This document shows positions 46,197 to 57,608 of a DNA stretch of 64,000 bases, one piece after another. The stretch is taken from contig NC_083534.1 in NCBI RefSeq assembly GCF_032362555.1, positions 2,527,001 through 2,591,000 of the forward strand, read 5' to 3'. The notes under the pieces were generated by a model. That model saw only the letters and a list, made by a program, of their open reading frames with translations, had not been told where the DNA came from and ran no database searches. This DNA is from Amyelois transitella. Its lineage: Eukaryota; Arthropoda; Insecta; Lepidoptera; Pyralidae. Both the position numbers and the translations under genes were made by a program. The stretch's first letter is position 1. Every line of letters starts with the position of its first letter.

Positions 46197-46432
46197 GCAC
46201 CACCCCATATTCCCGTGGGTATCGTAAGAGGTGATTAAGGGATTAAGCTGAAGGCGGGCAGCAGCACCCCCTACACCAATATGAAGACAGTATAAGAACC
46301 TTCACCAATATGAAGATAGTATAAAAAGAATCAAGACACTGACCCGCCTACCCAGTCGAAACGATACCCACCTCGCGTGGAGATAATGGGTAAATCCTCC
46401 TATTTCTGGGGAGGCCTTAGTACTGTAATGGA
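46197..46432 (+). mobile_element. 3' end of another LINE type (jockey/CR1-like), relic
   Basis: Phrases GTGGGTATCGTAAGAGGTGA, GGCGGGCAGCAGCACC, CGCCTACCCAGTCGAAACGA and a final TTTATAGGCTG resemble the 3' end of lepidopteran jockey/CR1-type LINEs as I know them. A 30-bp unit with CACCAATATGAAGA is tandemly duplicated at 46276-46325. Confidence 0.45.
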
Positions 46433-47390
46433 ATTTTATAGGCTGTTAAGGTAATAAGTAAAACGAAATATATATTTTTAAAAACTTTTAATGTTGATAA
46501 CCAACTTGTCTTATACAATAATAAAACATCATACTCTTCACTTATAAAACTAACACTATGCATAAAAGCCATAGTAGGAAATTGCAGACATTAAAAATGC
46601 AACGGTCACCCGTTTTAAGAAATATCTAGCCACAGATAATATAGAAAAATCAAAACACACTGGCTGGCATTGTTTGAGATTAGTCAAAAATAAAATATAT
46701 TACATAAATTTTTTTTGTAAGTAGAAAATTTACTACCAAAAAAAAATTATGTAACTTTTGTACTAATTTTGGCTGTATGAGGCAGCATGCCATAAAGTCA
46801 TTCCTTAAAAAAATTATAAGGTTTCAGGTTAACATAGATTTATAATTATTAGATATATGTGGTGCATATTATGCTAGCATATATTTCTAGTACTACTGAA
46901 AAATTTAATAATTTTTATTACATCTAGTACAATATTTACAAACTCCTGTTAAGTTCCAATAATTTCTGCAAAATGTAAAAAAATATTGATTCTAAATGCT
47001 TAAAATAATATACTTTTTAGACTTTAATTATGAAGTTGTAAGAAGTCTATGTGACATAGACTATGCAGAAGCTGAGCTATCTGCTAATGAAAGCACCATT
47101 AAAATTGGTACAGCCAATAATCAAATAGCTAATCAAAAACTTTTAGGGTATAAGTTCCATACACATTCATTAGGTCACACTAGGTTCATAGGTGCATATT
47201 ATAAAAATTACAAAAAAGATGTTTTAACTTTATATATTGGCAACACTAATAAACCTAAATCACAATCATATAATATAATTCACATTAATCAAAACAATAA
47301 TTGTCTAGTGTTAACTTTATTTTTTCCAGAAAAGGGTATTTTTCAATTTATTTACTTCAAATAATATGACCATGAAAGAATATTATAATT

Positions 47391-47428
<38 letters not shown>

Positions 47429-47659
47429 TTGGAAGTTTAATTCACTGTGATTATACTCAGCTGTGTGCTCCACATCACAGATCTCCTAATCAAAATAATT
47501 AATTTGTACTGTAAGTCTGCAAAAATATATTTATTCAGCATTGGGACACCTGCTATAATATGACCTTAGCACATGACTTATCTAGTAATGTTTTTTTGAA
47601 ACTTACTTCTAGAACATATTTAACATCTTAATTAATAATAATATTTGATCCTTAAACAT
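46433..47659. other. Between LINE relic and dyskerin stop; no gene recognised
   Basis: Very AT-rich with a (TA)n run at 47393-47423. It probably contains the dyskerin 3' UTR on the minus strand. An AT-rich open frame at 46996-47364 (plus strand) has no recognisable product. Confidence 0.4.
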
Positions 47660-49180
47660 TTACTCGTCCGTTCTCTCTTGATCTCTGTCCTTCTTCTTTT
47701 TCTTTTTCTTCTCTTTACGAACGGAATCATCTGCGGCTTCAGTTGTCACATCTGTTTCCATAGTGGCATCACCGGCACCTTCTTCTTGGTCACGCTTCTT
47801 TTTTTTCTTCTTCTTCTCAGATTTAGCTTCTGTTGAATTATTTAAATCATCTGCATTTGCTGTACTGGCCGTTCTCTTCCGGCTGCCTTCCTCTGCGTCT
47901 CCATTCTCAGGCTCCTTCTTTACTTTGTAGTCTACGTAACTGTTTAACCACTCTGCTGGTGTATTCTCATTAGGTTTGCCATGTTTATCCAGTTTCCCTT
48001 GTTGTATCAACTGCTTTTTCTGTGAAGCCTTCGGCCCGAGACCCCATTTGCGAGGATATGTGTCCCTTTCCATGATAACGCGTTTTAATTTAGCTGCCAC
48101 TCCGTGATCGCAAGACGCCATTGTGGATGTCGTCATTAAAGCAATAGCCAGAGCCACAGCTTCTCCTTTCGTGGTCACTATAACTATTTCCTGATCTACT
48201 TCAATGCCATCTTCGTACCTCAAAATTCCAGGCAACAAAACTTTCGCCCCGTAGCACACAGCATTGACAGCACTGTCTTTGATGAATATCCTCTTGTGTG
48301 CGATGAGCAAACCCTCTAATGGCTTTATAACTCTACGAATATAAGTTTCATCTTTATGATTTTCATATGCCCATTGTGCATCTAATATATCATGCATCGT
48401 GACCATGCCTTCTTTTTCTCCTTGAATACCAGAACGGACACGTCGTAGCTCTATCATCTGTCCGCCTACACCAAGCATAAGTCCCAGGTGGACACACATT
48501 GTACGAATGTAGGATCCTGCCTCACAACTCACCCAGAACACGCCAATATTCTTCTCCTGGTCAAAATCTAGTAATTTACTGTCATACACACTACGAACTC
48601 GGAGCTGTCTCTTAACAGCAGATATTAAAGGAGGTCGCTGGAACAAAGCTCCACGTAGCTTTTCTAAACCTTGCGTCACTTTCTGAATACTCTCCACAGC
48701 GGAATGCAAACTGAATACAGCAACATACTCTTTTCCAGCGTTCTGCTGTGACTTCACTAGCCTTGTAGCACGGTCAATACATACAATAAGACATCCAGTA
48801 ACTTTTGGATCAAGGGTACCTGAATGTCCAGTTTTTTCCACTTTCAAAATCCTTTTTATCCATGACACAACTTCGTGGGAACTAGGGTTGCTCGGTTTGT
48901 CGACGTTTATGAACCCAGATTTGATATAATCGGTGATCGGACGCTTCAATGGAGAATGGCCGAACGGCAGAGGCGTGTAGTGGTTAGTGCGCACATTGAG
49001 TCGGTCAAAATTCTTCAGCAAAAGCGGCCAGTACGCCGTATCCAACTTACCCACGCTTTCCGAGGGCTCAATTTTAAAGTCTCCAAGCTTCTGAAACGCA
49101 CCGAGAGTTACAGTTTCCTTGTTTTTCTTCTTTTTTTTCTCCGAGAACACCTCCGCACCCGGTTGCAGAACTTCAGTCAT
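47660..49180 (-). CDS. DKC1: Dyskerin (Cbf5/NAP57), H/ACA RNP pseudouridine synthase
   Basis: 506 residues in one uninterrupted frame, start ATG 49180. Dyskerin is the catalytic subunit of box H/ACA ribonucleoproteins. It converts uridine to pseudouridine in rRNA and snRNA in nucleoli and Cajal bodies. Seen: the N-terminal dyskerin-like region (to ~105), the TruB-type catalytic domain with [14 protein letters not shown] (catalytic Asp near residue 124), the conserved [16 protein letters not shown], a PUA domain (~298-372), and the RKWGLGPKA segment. The C-terminal tail is rich in Lys/Glu runs and typical of nucleolar localisation. The length matches the animal family. Odd: no intron. The catalytic core is intact, so it is called functional. 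It is divergent from RPB8, 1.65 kb away. Confidence 0.95.
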   Translation of the reverse strand: MTEVLQPGAEVFSEKKKKKNKETVTLGAFQKLGDFKIEPSESVGKLDTAYWPLLLKNFDRLNVRTNHYTPLPFGHSPLKRPITDYIKSGFINVDKPSNPSSHEVVSWIKRILKVEKTGHSGTLDPKVTGCLIVCIDRATRLVKSQQNAGKEYVAVFSLHSAVESIQKVTQGLEKLRGALFQRPPLISAVKRQLRVRSVYDSKLLDFDQEKNIGVFWVSCEAGSYIRTMCVHLGLMLGVGGQMIELRRVRSGIQGEKEGMVTMHDILDAQWAYENHKDETYIRRVIKPLEGLLIAHKRIFIKDSAVNAVCYGAKVLLPGILRYEDGIEVDQEIVIVTTKGEAVALAIALMTTSTMASCDHGVAAKLKRVIMERDTYPRKWGLGPKASQKKQLIQQGKLDKHGKPNENTPAEWLNSYVDYKVKKEPENGDAEEGSRKRTASTANADDLNNSTEAKSEKKKKKKKRDQEEGAGDATMETDVTTEAADDSVRKEKKKKKKKDRDQERTDE

Positions 49181-50831
49181 TTTCGCTATTTTTACACCAC
49201 CGTTTGATATTTACGCACTATACCACAACTAGGCAGAGATATGGTGGCCTCGTTGTGTAAATTTTAAGCGCTGTGCTTAATTATTTCAATTGTAAATGGA
49301 CATTACAATACTACAAACAAAGTCAACACGTGCGATGCGATATACGCACAATAAAAATAGAGGTTAGCTTGCTTGACTTTTCGCTCAGTCGCTGGTCAAT
49401 GTTACCCACTCGCAAATATATTTTTCTTTCAAATTTATGTCAAAGTGTAACTACAAATTGGAATTTTCCTGGGAATATCATCACTGCACATAACATTAAC
49501 TTGCTAGTTGCAACAGTTTCGCACAGTTCTTTCAAATAAATGTGACTTTTCGAAACTATTGGCTCTGTTTTATATATGTAACGTTCCTAGCAAAAGGATA
49601 CTAAGCAATTTAAATTCACTTTTATTGCAATTGCAACATGTAAAGTGCCACATTTTTGTCGATCTATCAATTTAGGACGAATTTTAAAATGTAAGTAGTA
49701 TTTTTTATAGATTTTTAAAGGACATTAACAATTTAGTAAAAATTTAGTGTTTGCGAGGTCCAAGTTCGCGGCGTACTACTAGTCATTAAATAAACAATGT
49801 GAAAAAATTGCAATTATATGAAACAAATAGGCGCACTAAGTACAAGCCATGCTGGTCTAGTAGCAAAGAAAAAATTAGGTTAAAATTAGGGTATTAGGTT
49901 TTATCTCTTGCCATGCAGATTATCAAAATGAATTTTGATAATTAAGTATTTTCCTTGATATTGTTCTACTCTAATATACTTGACATTCTTATGCTGGAAC
50001 CTGCTACTGTATGAATCTTTAATTTTTCATTGAAATATCCATCTGACCGCGGCCTTTCAGACTTTTGAAACTGTGTGCAGCCAGTGAACGGCTGGCTTCA
50101 ACTGGCTCTGTCTGTACGTAAAATATTTTTTTGCTAAATATTAATAACAGTAACTGTAGGCGCTTCAATTTTCACAGAATATTTAGTTTTATGGTAATGT
50201 ACAGATTTTAAAATAATAAATTAAATAAAAATAAAGTTATTATTAAAAACCGTGCCAAATTTCGTCAAAATCGGTCAGTAGTTATAGTTCACTCGTTATA
50301 AACAATAATAGAAAGCAATCAATCAATATATTACAGGTTAGATATAAGTAAAAATCTTTTTACAATAGTGTTTAGAAAAATAAAAAGTATCTGGTTGACC
50401 GAGCAGTGCATGATGGACGTCAGAAAGATAATATAGTAACATTAGTAAAAAAAAGTGCACCGCCCCAATTTTATCTTACTTTTTTGAAGTCGGTAAAATT
50501 TTTAAACAAAAAATTATTACATTTCTAATTTCTAAACTATATAAAATAATAAAAATGGGAGGAAATTTCCAAGTTGGAAACATTGCAAATAGTTATTTAT
50601 GGGTAATAAGTAGAAATGACCATGCTGGCTGCCTCGGTTGCTGCCTGGTTGTAGATAATCATAAATTTTGCCAAGTTGTAAAAAAATATTTTTGACATTG
50701 TCAATCTGACATCCGTCAAAATAAAATAGCGTGGCTGGCTTGCTTGCTTAGCTGCCGCTTTTTGTTGTTTTTGTGAAATACGACATGAAAATTCAATTTT
50801 AGGGACCAAGTAAAATACGATTAGATGTACA
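49181..50831. promoter_or_regulatory. Intergenic region between divergent dyskerin and RPB8 genes
   Basis: Promoters of both genes should lie here. No TATA or other core motif stands out. A worn SINE scrap (GAAACTATTGGCTCTG) is near 49553, and a Helitron-like phrase (CAAATTTCGTCAAAATCGG) is near 50255. Confidence 0.4.
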
Positions 50832-51473
<642 letters not shown>

Positions 51474-51492
51474 GAGAAACAATTTTGTATAA

Positions 51493-51498
51493 AATAAA
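51493..51498 (+). promoter_or_regulatory. Poly(A) signal AATAAA of RPB8
   Basis: 20 bases past the stop codon, giving a very short 3' UTR. Confidence 0.6.
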
Positions 51499-53150
51499 TC
51501 TATTGATAATGTTGGCTAAAGTTTTTGTGCTGCATAAAACTTTAAAATACTTTTTAGTAGAGATATGTTCACATTTCAATTATAATTAACAGCATATATT
51601 CCTACCGCTTGCAAGTGTTGCCAGGAGAAAATTTGTGGAAACTGCCAAGATGTACAATGGGCTTCATATAGTTTGATACATGTATGAAACAATGTAGGTA
51701 TACTTTTGATACATAATGTAATGTAAGTTATTAAAAAAATACTAAGAATTATATTGTATTTTTATTGTTTGTTGGATATCTGTTGTTTTGATAGTTTGCC
51801 TTGAATTGAACTGTTAGCAAATTAAAATGGGAACCTTGTAAGGGACAAACATACCTCAGTAAGATTCAAACATATTCTGGTCAAAAATCAATAAGCTTGC
51901 AAGAAAATACATTGATGAATGTTGGTAGGTGAAAAATGACTCACTTTTATCACAATAATTTCCCACATAGGCTTACTGAGAAAGCGAACTTAGTCATGGG
52001 TGCTGTTCTGTGCAATGTTTTGTAATGTGTTTCAAATATTGAACTAAAGTGTGCATCATAGCAGTCGATTCATAAATGCCTCACTTGTTATTTGTATACT
52101 ATGTACTTCAACTTGTTTGTTTCTGTAGGTAACTTCTTTGTTTCTTACCCATAGTATACTTATTATTTGTCCTTTTAGTTGAAATGAAGACTGTCAAGAT
52201 TTTATTTTATTTTGTTATACTTATAAGAATTCCTTGCCAAATACTGTAAGAGGTGTACTACTACCGTTGTATTTTTGGCGTAAATAAATAAATAAATAAA
52301 TTTGTCCGGGAGGTATACATCCATCAGCAAAGAAAAAATTTGAATTTTTTAAGTCAATAAGAGATGGAGTATTAATGAATATACATTCATATAATAACTT
52401 TTTTATCCTTGGCAGAAAAGATGGAGCCCAATAGTCTTAAAATTTTTTTGCCCGGTAGAGCATTGAAAAACAAACTTGCCTCTTGTTGCAGTTGGGTAAA
52501 TGATAAAAAGTCCTCTATTGTTGAGTACGAGAAACTTACAACGCCACCTCTTAGCTGATAGTGAAACTAAACAGACATGACAGTAAGTATGGCACAGTTT
52601 TATTTTCGGGTAAAAGATGTCAGGATAATGTTTGGTAATGGTAAGTAGCGCTCACTAGATGTCACTGGTTGTAACACCTCGATCTCTCGGCCTACGCTTT
52701 CAAAAACGGGCGCGATTATATTATTATGCGTGGTTTTTAGTTATTTTTATTACGAGTGGATATAGATCTCTTAATAATCTTAGCTATGTAATTCGTCGTT
52801 TGCCCACTATTTTATATTTGTAATGTCCTACTCCTTTAGTGAACAATAAAGCATTAACATTTACTTTCTTATCTACTAGGTATAATATACTTATTTCAAC
52901 ATTTTAAAATTTCCCCTGCTTTCTTTGATTTTTTTTCATGTGTATATGTAGGTCCCTTTACGACAGTGTTTGTACCTATTAGCTATATACCTATTTAGTT
53001 AATAAGTATCAAATAAAATTTATTCATGTCTATGGGTCTCGTAGGTACCTGGCTAAACTTCATACCATTTTAATGGATTTATGGCCAAATTTTGTTTGTT
53101 TTGTCAAAAAAAAAACTAAATTAATCAAGGAGTCTCCTTGTCATTCCAGT
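51499..53150. other. Intergenic, no gene recognised
   Basis: AT-rich. There is a short (AAAT)n run near 52283-52298 (AAATAAATAAATAAAT). No repeat family or coding exon was recognised until the open frame at 53151. Confidence 0.4.
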
Positions 53151-53463
53151 CCAAAGGTTCCAATAATGCTTGCAGCTTCTCAGGCTGGAACCAGACCACG
53201 CGGACCATCACCTATGCGCTCGGCTGACCGAATAAAACGGCTGTGGGAATGCGCGTTTTAGACTGAGCCAGATAGCCTGTCGGTAAAAACTAGTAAAATA
53301 AAAAAGAAAAAATGTAAAGACTTTGTAAAGTCTACCAACAGAGAAAAAATGGCGGGAGATGGTGACGAAAGTGTTGGCCTCATTGTGACCACGACCGCTG
53401 TCAAGAACGAAACGACTAAGAAGAAGAAGATTGTAAAGAAATCCGCTAGGAAAGAAGAATAAG
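53151..53463 (+). pseudogene. Exon-like open frame broken by one TAG, product unknown
   Basis: Follows a good acceptor (CTCCTTGTCATTCCAG ends at 53150). One frame runs from here to TAA at 53461-53463, interrupted once by TAG at 53259-53261. Before the TAG it is Arg/Pro/Ser-rich and ends ADRIKRLWECAF. After it come Lys-rich segments (KTSKIKKKKCKDF, TKKKKIVKKSARKEE) around MAGDGDESVG. No family is recognised. It could be the last exon of a decayed gene, a gag-like fragment of a retroelement, or a short real ORF from the ATG at 53350. Confidence 0.35.
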
Positions 53464-53758
53464 TACTTAGTACAGTGAGAGTTTTCTTGGCTGAATTGCT
53501 CAACCAATTTTGAAACGGAAAATAGGATTATTTTTTCTGGAAAATTCCATTTCAGAAATTGCGGATTTGTTTGCCGCAAGCGGAACAGCGCGGGAAAATG
53601 CTATAGGTACTTAGTGCTTTACAAATTTCATTCTGAAACATAAGTGCGTACATTTAATGGAATATAAAAAATATAAAATATTGTTCTAATTTTATATAAC
53701 TGAATGTGTGAGATCATTTGGCTTCCCATAGGGTGCCCAAGACCACCGCTGGGAGGTA

Positions 53759-53799
53759 GGGTAGAACCGGGTAATACCGGTCAGAAGGTATTACCGGTC
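53759..53799 (+). repeat. 5' terminal inverted repeat plus second motif copy
   Basis: The TIR is 53759-53782. Within and after it, GGTAATACCGGTC (53770-53782) and GGTATTACCGGTC (53787-53799) are arranged 17 bases apart in the same orientation. These are likely transposase binding sites. Confidence 0.75.
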
Positions 53800-53979
53800 A
53801 TCGCAAAATCTCCCATACTACTACGTTCCGCACACGCACACATACACAGCGCGTCGCATGATGTAGCCGAGCGCGAACGCCCCGGCCCCCGCTTCATTCC
53901 AAGCCGCCATTTGCAATGAACGCACGTCACTTGTTTTCGCGCCCAGTTGAAGTAATTTTTCGGGTTAAAACAATAAGAG

Positions 53980-54209
53980 GTGAGTATTTATTGTTTCACA
54001 TTTCTAACATTGTTACTGGTGATTATTGTAGCATAAATGCTAAGCATTCAAAGTAATATTCTTTTTTGAACTAATCTCGACGAGTTTTTAACCTAGAATT
54101 TTATTTACGGAAATGTTTCTAGTCGGGCAATGCCGGTCGCGCTGACCGGTATTACCCGCATGTAAAATAAGTAAAAAATATTGTTATTTATGTTTGTTTA
54201 TTATTAAAG
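53980..54209 (+). other. Probable 5' UTR intron of the transposase gene
   Basis: AAGAG|GTGAGT at 53980 is a consensus donor. TTTATTATTAAAG ending at 54209 is a plausible acceptor one base before the start codon. The GC-rich stretch just upstream (53830-53950) would be promoter and 5' UTR. The intron contains a further motif copy at 54144-54156. Confidence 0.5.
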
Positions 54210-54210
54210 A

Positions 54211-56148
54211 ATGCCTAAAAGAAGAAGCCAACCAGTTTCAAAGGCGTCATGGAGCCAAGATCAACTACGCAGAGGGTTCAACCTGGTGGCGGATGGAAAA
54301 CCTATTCGAGAAGCAGCGCGATCTTGTGGTGTACCGTTTTCTACGCTTCAAGAAAGGATAAAGAACAAGAACAGTAATAAACCACAACTGGGACGAAACA
54401 CTGTCTTCACGAGGGAGCAAGAAAACGAAATGGCTACGCAGGTTAAGTTCCTTGGTAAAATATTTTACGGGTGCACTTCGCTTCAAATTAGGAAAATGGC
54501 ATACGAATATGCTGTAAAAAATAACATTAAGCATAATTTTAATGACACTTTTGAACTTGCTGGCAAGGATTGGCTCAAAGGATTTATAAAAAGAAATCAC
54601 TTATCTATCAGGAAAGCTCAAGGTATGAGTCTGAATAGAGCAACTGCTTTTAACAAAAACGAAGTTGGTATGTTTTTCAAACTTCTTACAGAGCTAATGG
54701 ATAAATACAAGTTTCTGCCAAGAAACATATGGAACGTAGACGAAACTGGGATTTCCGCAGTGCAAGACCCCGGAAAAATTGTGGCAGAGAAAGGACAGAA
54801 ACGTGTAGGTTCTATTACTAGCGGAGAGAGAGGAAAGACTGTGACAGCTGTGTGTGCTGTAAATGCTACCGGAGTCTACGTCCCACCAATGCTAATTTAT
54901 CCACGACAGAGACATTCATCTGCTTTAGAAACAGACGGCCCTCGAGGGGCAGTCTATCGGTGCTCGAAAAATGGCTGGATTAATGAAGATCTCTTTGTAG
55001 ATTGGCTTAAGCATTTTGCAGAATTCACCAAGCCTTCAGAAAACGAGCCCATATTGCTGGTCCTGGACAACCATGCAAGCCACATTTCTTTGAGAGCTTA
55101 TGAATTTTGCAAAGGCAACAACATAGTGATGTTATCATTACCACCACATGGCTCGCATAGAATACAACCCCTAGATGTTTCCGTCTATGGTCCATTGAAA
55201 GCAGCCTATAAACAAGAATGTAATCTTTTTATAAAGAATCAATTGGGAAAAAAGATAACACAAAATGATCTCGCTTCACTGTTCAGAAAAGCTTTTCAAA
55301 AAATAGCAACCATTCCAAAAGCTGAAGCAGGTTTTGCTGCTACAGGAATATATCCTTTGAACCCCGACGTATTTACAGACGAAGATTTTGTGGCTGCTGA
55401 AATTTTAAATAGTAACGAAGTTGTAGTTTCGACAGAAGAAGTAAGAGACCGGGATAACAAGACACCAGAAGCCCAAATCATATTAGATGAATCAATAACA
55501 CATGACCCACCAACTCATTCTCAGACCATTTTATCTAAATCACCATCTCTTATTGATGTAATTGAACCAGTCTCAACAAATAATACACCAATAATTTCCG
55601 CATTTGAGCAGCCGAGCAATATTTATACAAACCCCATTCCTTCTACCTCAGGAAGTGGTAATACTATCACAGTTAGGGATCTTCTGCCACTGCCAAGTAA
55701 GTCGATGGAAAAGACAAAAAATATACTATCTCGCAAGCAGCATGCATCAGTCCTGACAGGAACTCCTAACAAACAAGCATTGATTGAGAAAGAAAACAGA
55801 AAAATTTTAAAAGAGAAAAAACTTAAAATAAAACCTGAAAAAAAGACAATTAAAAGAAAAGGAAAATCGATCGAAGTGAAAAAGGCTAAAAGAAGAGTGC
55901 TTCAAGACAAAAACAAGCGTAATGATAGTACATCGGACTCGGAAATAGAAATGACAGACTTACGTGAAGATGAAGACACTGATGCTGATGATGATTATGA
56001 AAATAAATGTATCATTTGCGATGATTATGGGCAAAATAACGAGCTGTGGTATAGATGTGTACTGTGTGGCCTCTGGGCACATGCTGAATGCTCTGGTTGT
56101 GACTCTCCAGAGGGTTATATCTGTGACTTATGCCATAACAAACCTTGA
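54211..56148 (+). CDS. pogo/Tigger-like DDE transposase with C-terminal PHD finger
   Basis: 645 residues, start ATG 54211. Domains: a psq-type helix-turn-helix (~15-52), a CENP-B-type DNA-binding region (~75-135), then a DDE-1 catalytic domain. Its three acidic residues lie in WNVDETG (D177), LVLDNHASH (D286) and QPLDVSVYG (D322). A long Ser/Thr- and Lys-rich low-complexity linker follows, with probable nuclear localisation signals. Last is a PHD-type Cys4-His-Cys3 finger (~593-642: CIIC, CVLC, WAHAEC, CDLC). It acts in the nucleus, cutting and pasting the element at TA. All three catalytic acids are present and no stop or frameshift is seen. Similar transposase-derived host genes exist, but the terminal repeats and TA duplications here argue for a mobile copy. 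Confidence 0.9.
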   Translation: MPKRRSQPVSKASWSQDQLRRGFNLVADGKPIREAARSCGVPFSTLQERIKNKNSNKPQLGRNTVFTREQENEMATQVKFLGKIFYGCTSLQIRKMAYEYAVKNNIKHNFNDTFELAGKDWLKGFIKRNHLSIRKAQGMSLNRATAFNKNEVGMFFKLLTELMDKYKFLPRNIWNVDETGISAVQDPGKIVAEKGQKRVGSITSGERGKTVTAVCAVNATGVYVPPMLIYPRQRHSSALETDGPRGAVYRCSKNGWINEDLFVDWLKHFAEFTKPSENEPILLVLDNHASHISLRAYEFCKGNNIVMLSLPPHGSHRIQPLDVSVYGPLKAAYKQECNLFIKNQLGKKITQNDLASLFRKAFQKIATIPKAEAGFAATGIYPLNPDVFTDEDFVAAEILNSNEVVVSTEEVRDRDNKTPEAQIILDESITHDPPTHSQTILSKSPSLIDVIEPVSTNNTPIISAFEQPSNIYTNPIPSTSGSGNTITVRDLLPLPSKSMEKTKNILSRKQHASVLTGTPNKQALIEKENRKILKEKKLKIKPEKKTIKRKGKSIEVKKAKRRVLQDKNKRNDSTSDSEIEMTDLREDEDTDADDDYENKCIICDDYGQNNELWYRCVLCGLWAHAECSGCDSPEGYICDLCHNKP

Positions 56149-56361
56149 CCGGTATTATCAACCGACTGACTGGTTTTACCCTCCGTGGTGTCGAATACCA
56201 GTCAAAGTAGTTTTTTTTTTAAGACTAATTATGCCAAAATTGTTTCAGTTATTGATCTCAATTAATGTGATTTAGTTAGAAGATTACCTAAAGTTTGTTA
56301 TCGATAAGATTAATAAAGGAATATTGATTATTATTTGATTTGTGATTATTTCTCCTTAAGC

Positions 56362-56385
56362 GACCGGTAATACCCATTCTTACCC
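56362..56385 (-). repeat. 3' terminal inverted repeat of the pogo-type element
   Basis: Reads GACCGGTAATACCC then ATTCTTACCC on the plus strand. It is inverted relative to 53759-53782 with five mismatches, and is followed by TA. Confidence 0.8.
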
Positions 56386-56387
56386 TA

Positions 56388-57261
56388 AACCGTGCGAATT
56401 GCCAGGAGCTAACTCTAATGAGGGAGTGCCGGGGAAGGCGCCAGTGATCCCTATTATTTTAAAACGTCCATTTTGAATGGCGGCGACGTTTTTTTAACCG
56501 TCTTGAAAAAAATGGTGGTTCTCATTTTGACCTTGTGTATATTTGTATGTGTGTTTGTCCTTTATTTTCTACACTTAGAAGAAAGTTTTAAAAATTTTAC
56601 CAAATTATAGAGTAGGTATATATAGTATATACCTACTCTATAATTTGGTAAAATTTTTATACCTACCTATTATTACTCTGTCATCGTACCTAAGTAACCT
56701 AGGTTAGGACAGAGGCTTCTTTTTTTTCCATTTTTTTTTGCGAGGTAAGTACCCTTTTAGACGGAAGTTGAAAAAAAGACCGCAATTTAATTGATCAAAC
56801 AAACTATTCAAGTCATGATGAGATTCGTAAACAGAACCATATTGTTTTCACATTCAAATTCCGAACATATCGATTTTTCCAGTCAATTAGCAAACAAACT
56901 GTCGTTCGAAGTTCAAACAATAGAAAAACAAAAGCAATTAAGGGTTCGCGCACACGACCCCGGCCTCTCGTTAGGGCGGCACGTGCGGGCTCTGCGTGAA
57001 ATCACGCGTGTAGGCACGCCTTTAGTATTTTGTCTTAAAAATATAATAAAAAAATAAAATGTCTTTTAATAGAGACGAAATTTAGGTTGTGTTATTTTAA
57101 ATGTGATATGGTAGTTATAAACAAACCAATTCACTTTCGCAATTATAATGCCTATTAGTAGAAATGGATGAATTAAGTAGATATTAAAATAAGTAATTGA
57201 TAATTGTAGCGCAAGCTGTTTCTACTGCAGCTTACCTATCTTATATTTCACATTCATATAA
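56388..57261. other. Downstream of transposon, no gene recognised
   Basis: Contains the 33-bp palindrome at 56590 (separate entry) and a GC-richer patch at about 56945-57020 of unknown role. Confidence 0.35.
56590..56658. repeat. Perfect inverted repeat, 33-bp arms, 3-nt loop
   Basis: Arms 56590-56622 and 56626-56658 are exact reverse complements around TAG. The arm contains TTTTACCAAATTATAGAGTA. It lies 204 bp outside the pogo-type element and is not one of its ends. Confidence 0.92.
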
Positions 57262-57486
57262 TATCGTCTATAGCCCTTGCGGGGTAGACAAATCCAGCTG
57301 TCTTGAAAGACTGACAGGCCACGTTCAGCTGTCAGGCTTAATGATAGAATTGAGATTCAAATACCTACTGACAGGTTGCTAGCCCATCGCTTTCAAAGAA
57401 GAATCCCTTTATCGACTTTTACGACATCCATGGCAAAGAGATGGAGTGGTCCTTATTCTTAAATTGGTGCCGGGAACCACACGGCA
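57262..57486 (-). mobile_element. SINE copy, tail lost
   Basis: Minus-strand copy with CCCTTGCGGGGTAGACAAAT, a short internal insertion (TACCTACTG) and the head GCCGGGAACCACACGGCA. Confidence 0.82.
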
Positions 57487-57608
57487 AGGATTACCTAGAT
57501 ATACCCTTGTATAAACTAGATCGGCATTATTTCTGTCTAGCGACCTGCCTTGAAGTCATCTAGTTAACCTTGTCTTCAAACATTAAACAAAGGTCTTTTA
57601 TAAAGACA

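Larger units (their letters stand above)
53759..56385 (+). mobile_element. pogo/Tigger-type DNA transposon, apparently complete (2627 bp)
   Basis: It is flanked by TA on both sides (53757-53758 and 56386-56387), the target duplication of the Tc1/mariner/pogo superfamily. The terminal inverted repeats are 24 bp (53759-53782 and 56362-56385), 19 of 24 matching, sharing the outer GGGTA and the inner TACCGGTC. It holds one intact transposase gene with a likely 5' UTR intron. The motif GGTAWTACCGGTC recurs at both ends and internally. Intact frame and ends suggest recent activity or preserved function. Confidence 0.85.

Noticed and set aside
46996..47364. 122-codon ORF upstream of the dyskerin stop
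   Set aside because: Very AT-rich with Asn/Lys/Ile-biased composition, no recognisable domain, and located in the likely dyskerin 3' UTR on the other strand.
47645..47836. Hydrophobic ORF on the plus strand
   Set aside because: It is the reverse complement of the Lys-rich dyskerin tail.
47660..49180. Dyskerin as a processed pseudogene
   Set aside because: Full length, no stop or frameshift, all catalytic and PUA motifs kept, and no poly(A) remnant or target duplication.
53208..53579. 123-codon minus-strand ORF
   Set aside because: Antisense of the Lys-rich frame at 53151-53463; the Phe/Leu richness is explained by that.
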